From NCBI GenBank assembly GCA_035577685.1, contig DATLVC010000445.1:1-8088 (forward strand): 8,088 nt of DNA. Reading direction: 5' to 3'. The notes under the pieces were generated by a model, which was not told the DNA's origin, searched no databases, and saw only the letters and a list, made by a program, of their open reading frames with translations. A program made the position numbers and the translations under genes. The DNA comes from CAIYRG01 sp035577685 (GTDB taxonomy: Bacteria; Pseudomonadota; Alphaproteobacteria; Micropepsales; Micropepsaceae). Below are positions 6,881 through 8,088 of the stretch, one piece after another. The first letter of the stretch is position 1, and each line of letters begins with the position of its first letter.

Positions 6881-7388
6881 GAAAACGGAAACGCTTTCCT
6901 CGCGGACTGAACTCGATGTGGAGCAGCTCAAAAGGTTGCTGCCGCACCGGCCGCCATTCCTGATGATCGATAGGCTGACCGACATCAAACTCGGCGAGTC
7001 CGCAGTCGGCTGGAAGGCAGTGACAATCAACGAACCGCATTTCACTGGGCATTTTCCGGAATATGCGGTCATGCCCGGGGTTCTGATCGTGGAAGCGATG
7101 GCGCAGGCCGCGGCCGCTTTCGTCGTGCATACGCTCGGGCTGCAGGATCAACGCCGCATGGTCTATTTCATGACCATCGACAAAGCGCGGTTTCGCCGGC
7201 CGGTGCATCCCGGTGTCATCCTGCGTCTTCCGGTGCAGGTGCAGCGGCGCCGCGGACCTGTCTGGCGTTTCGAAGGCAAGGCGTTCGTCGGCGAGGAGCT
7301 TTGTGCGGAAGCCGAATACAGCGCCATGCTGACGGAAAACGCGCTGGGCGCAGCGCCCGCGCATGTCCCGGCCGGCGGCGCGGAGTGA
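6873..7388 (+). CDS. fabZ: 3-hydroxyacyl-[acyl-carrier-protein] dehydratase FabZ
   Basis: This is a 171-residue cytoplasmic hotdog-fold enzyme that dehydrates (R)-3-hydroxyacyl-ACP to trans-2-enoyl-ACP in fatty-acid elongation. It draws on the same substrate pool that LpxA and LpxD use, which explains its place between them. The N-terminal LLPHRPPFLMIDR motif is clear. The catalytic pair is H60 in HFTGHFP and E74 in VEAMAQ, spaced 14 residues apart as in E. coli FabZ (H54, E68), with PGVL between them. Extra residues at the N-terminus and an Ala/Pro/Gly-rich tail (about 155-171) make it longer than E. coli FabZ (151). The ATG at 6873 overlaps lpxD by eight bases, with a weak AAGGG-type site 14 bases upstream. 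A GTG at 6858 in the same frame would add five residues and is the alternative start. Its TGA shares one base with the lpxA ATG, suggesting coupled translation. Confidence 0.95.
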   Translation: MDKKTETLSSRTELDVEQLKRLLPHRPPFLMIDRLTDIKLGESAVGWKAVTINEPHFTGHFPEYAVMPGVLIVEAMAQAAAAFVVHTLGLQDQRRMVYFMTIDKARFRRPVHPGVILRLPVQVQRRRGPVWRFEGKAFVGEELCAEAEYSAMLTENALGAAPAHVPAGGAE

Positions 7389-8088
7389 TGCCGAAAATTC
7401 ATCCGACGGCTATTGTCGAGGACGGGGCATCGCTGGGAGCCGATGTCGAGGTGGGGCCGTTTTCTTTGGTCGGCGCCCATGCGCGCTTGGGCGATGGCGT
7501 GCGTGTTCTTTCGCATGTGATCATTACCGGCCGCACCGATATCGGCGCGCATAGCGTGGTGCATCCTCACGCGGTGCTGGGCGGCGGCCCCCAATTCCGC
7601 GGGGACACGGGTGCCGAGGCACGCCTTTCCATTGGAATCGAAAATATCATTCGTGAACACGTCACCATGAATGGCGGCTCGGTCAAAGGCGGCGGGCTCA
7701 CGCAAGTGGGCAATCGCGGTTACTTCATGGCGTATAGCCATGTCGCGCATGATTGTCATATCGGCAACGGCGTCACGTTCGCGAACAGCGTTGCGTTAGG
7801 CGGCCATGTCACCATCGAGGATGGCGTCAATATTGGCGGGCTCTCCGCGATTCAGCAATTCAGCCGCATCGGGCGCTTTGCGTTTGTCGGCGGTGTGACC
7901 GGCGTCCCGGACGACGTCATTCCTTACGGCATGGTGTGGGGCGATCACGCGCGGCTGGAAGGATTGAACCTGATCGGGCTCAAGCGCCGGGGAATCCCGC
8001 GCGAACGTATCCACGCTTTGCGGGCTGCCTTCCGGGCGATCTTCTTCGGCACCGGGCGTCTCATCGATCGGGCGCGCGAAGCCAGCCA
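7388..8088 (+). CDS. lpxA: UDP-N-acetylglucosamine O-acyltransferase, 3'-truncated by the window edge
   Basis: The frame opens at the ATG within TGATG and stays open for 233 codons to the end of the window; E. coli LpxA has 262 residues, so roughly 30 are missing. The enzyme transfers an (R)-3-hydroxyacyl chain from ACP to the 3-OH of UDP-GlcNAc, the first step of lipid A synthesis. The start IHPTAIVEDGASLG, the hexapeptide beta-helix, IREHVTM, GGGLTQVG, HVAHDC with catalytic H121 (E. coli H125) and H118 (H122), GGHV (H144 equivalent is H140), and GLKRRG with R200 (E. coli R204) are all present. Alignment to E. coli by eye is ungapped from about residue 65 to 202. G169 matches E. coli G173, the residue linked to longer acyl chains. 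Unusually, the positions of E. coli D74, K76, R100 and H160 read F70, G72, G96 and Q156. Identity is secure from order and motifs; substrate details are open. Confidence 0.94.
   Translation, partial: MPKIHPTAIVEDGASLGADVEVGPFSLVGAHARLGDGVRVLSHVIITGRTDIGAHSVVHPHAVLGGGPQFRGDTGAEARLSIGIENIIREHVTMNGGSVKGGGLTQVGNRGYFMAYSHVAHDCHIGNGVTFANSVALGGHVTIEDGVNIGGLSAIQQFSRIGRFAFVGGVTGVPDDVIPYGMVWGDHARLEGLNLIGLKRRGIPRERIHALRAAFRAIFFGTGRLIDRAREAS

Noticed and set aside
1..8088. Mobile elements, tRNA/rRNA genes, riboswitches, toxin-antitoxin or defence genes
   Set aside because: Every base lies in or within 60 bases of a standard envelope gene, and I saw no inverted terminal repeats, transposase motifs or RNA gene folds.

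Overview
The window is a compact, entirely plus-strand stretch of envelope-biogenesis genes from a Gram-negative bacterium, almost certainly an alphaproteobacterium. The order cdsA-dxr-rseP-bamA-skp(ompH)-lpxD-fabZ-lpxA is the classic proteobacterial cell-envelope cluster. The GC-rich codon use, the short one-PDZ RseP, the alphaproteobacterial-looking BamA POTRA3 and barrel segments, and the LANKEC form of the Dxr motif all fit that class. The order within the class cannot be fixed from this sequence. No mobile element, RNA gene, CRISPR array or foreign-looking island is visible.

Layout: the 3' end of cdsA (1-115, phospholipid CDP-diacylglycerol synthesis) overlaps dxr (112-1353, MEP isoprenoid pathway) by an ATGA junction. 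After a 28-base gap comes rseP (1382-2533, site-2 intramembrane protease). After a 53-base gap comes bamA (2587-5004, outer-membrane beta-barrel insertase). Then comes a Skp/OmpH-type periplasmic chaperone (5028-5813) with unusually long Ala/Pro tails. The lipid A branch follows: lpxD (5849-6880), fabZ (6873-7388) and the first 233 codons of lpxA (7388 to the window edge). lpxD/fabZ and fabZ/lpxA overlap by 8 and 1 bases. All gaps are under 60 bases, and I see no convincing internal promoter or intrinsic terminator, so the block is probably transcribed together.

How the genes work together: CdsA supplies the phospholipid precursor. Dxr feeds isoprenoids, including undecaprenyl carrier lipid. 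RseP handles envelope-related membrane proteolysis. Skp carries unfolded outer-membrane proteins to BamA for assembly. LpxA and LpxD acylate the UDP-glucosamine precursor of lipid A. FabZ draws on the same (R)-3-hydroxyacyl-ACP pool for fatty-acid elongation.

I found no evidence of an undescribed system. The points most worth a second look are substitutions at substrate-site positions in LpxA and in the LpxD uridine loop, a lone cysteine pair in a predicted extracellular loop of BamA, long Ala/Pro linkers in both BamA and Skp, and a perfect inverted repeat in the last codons of bamA.
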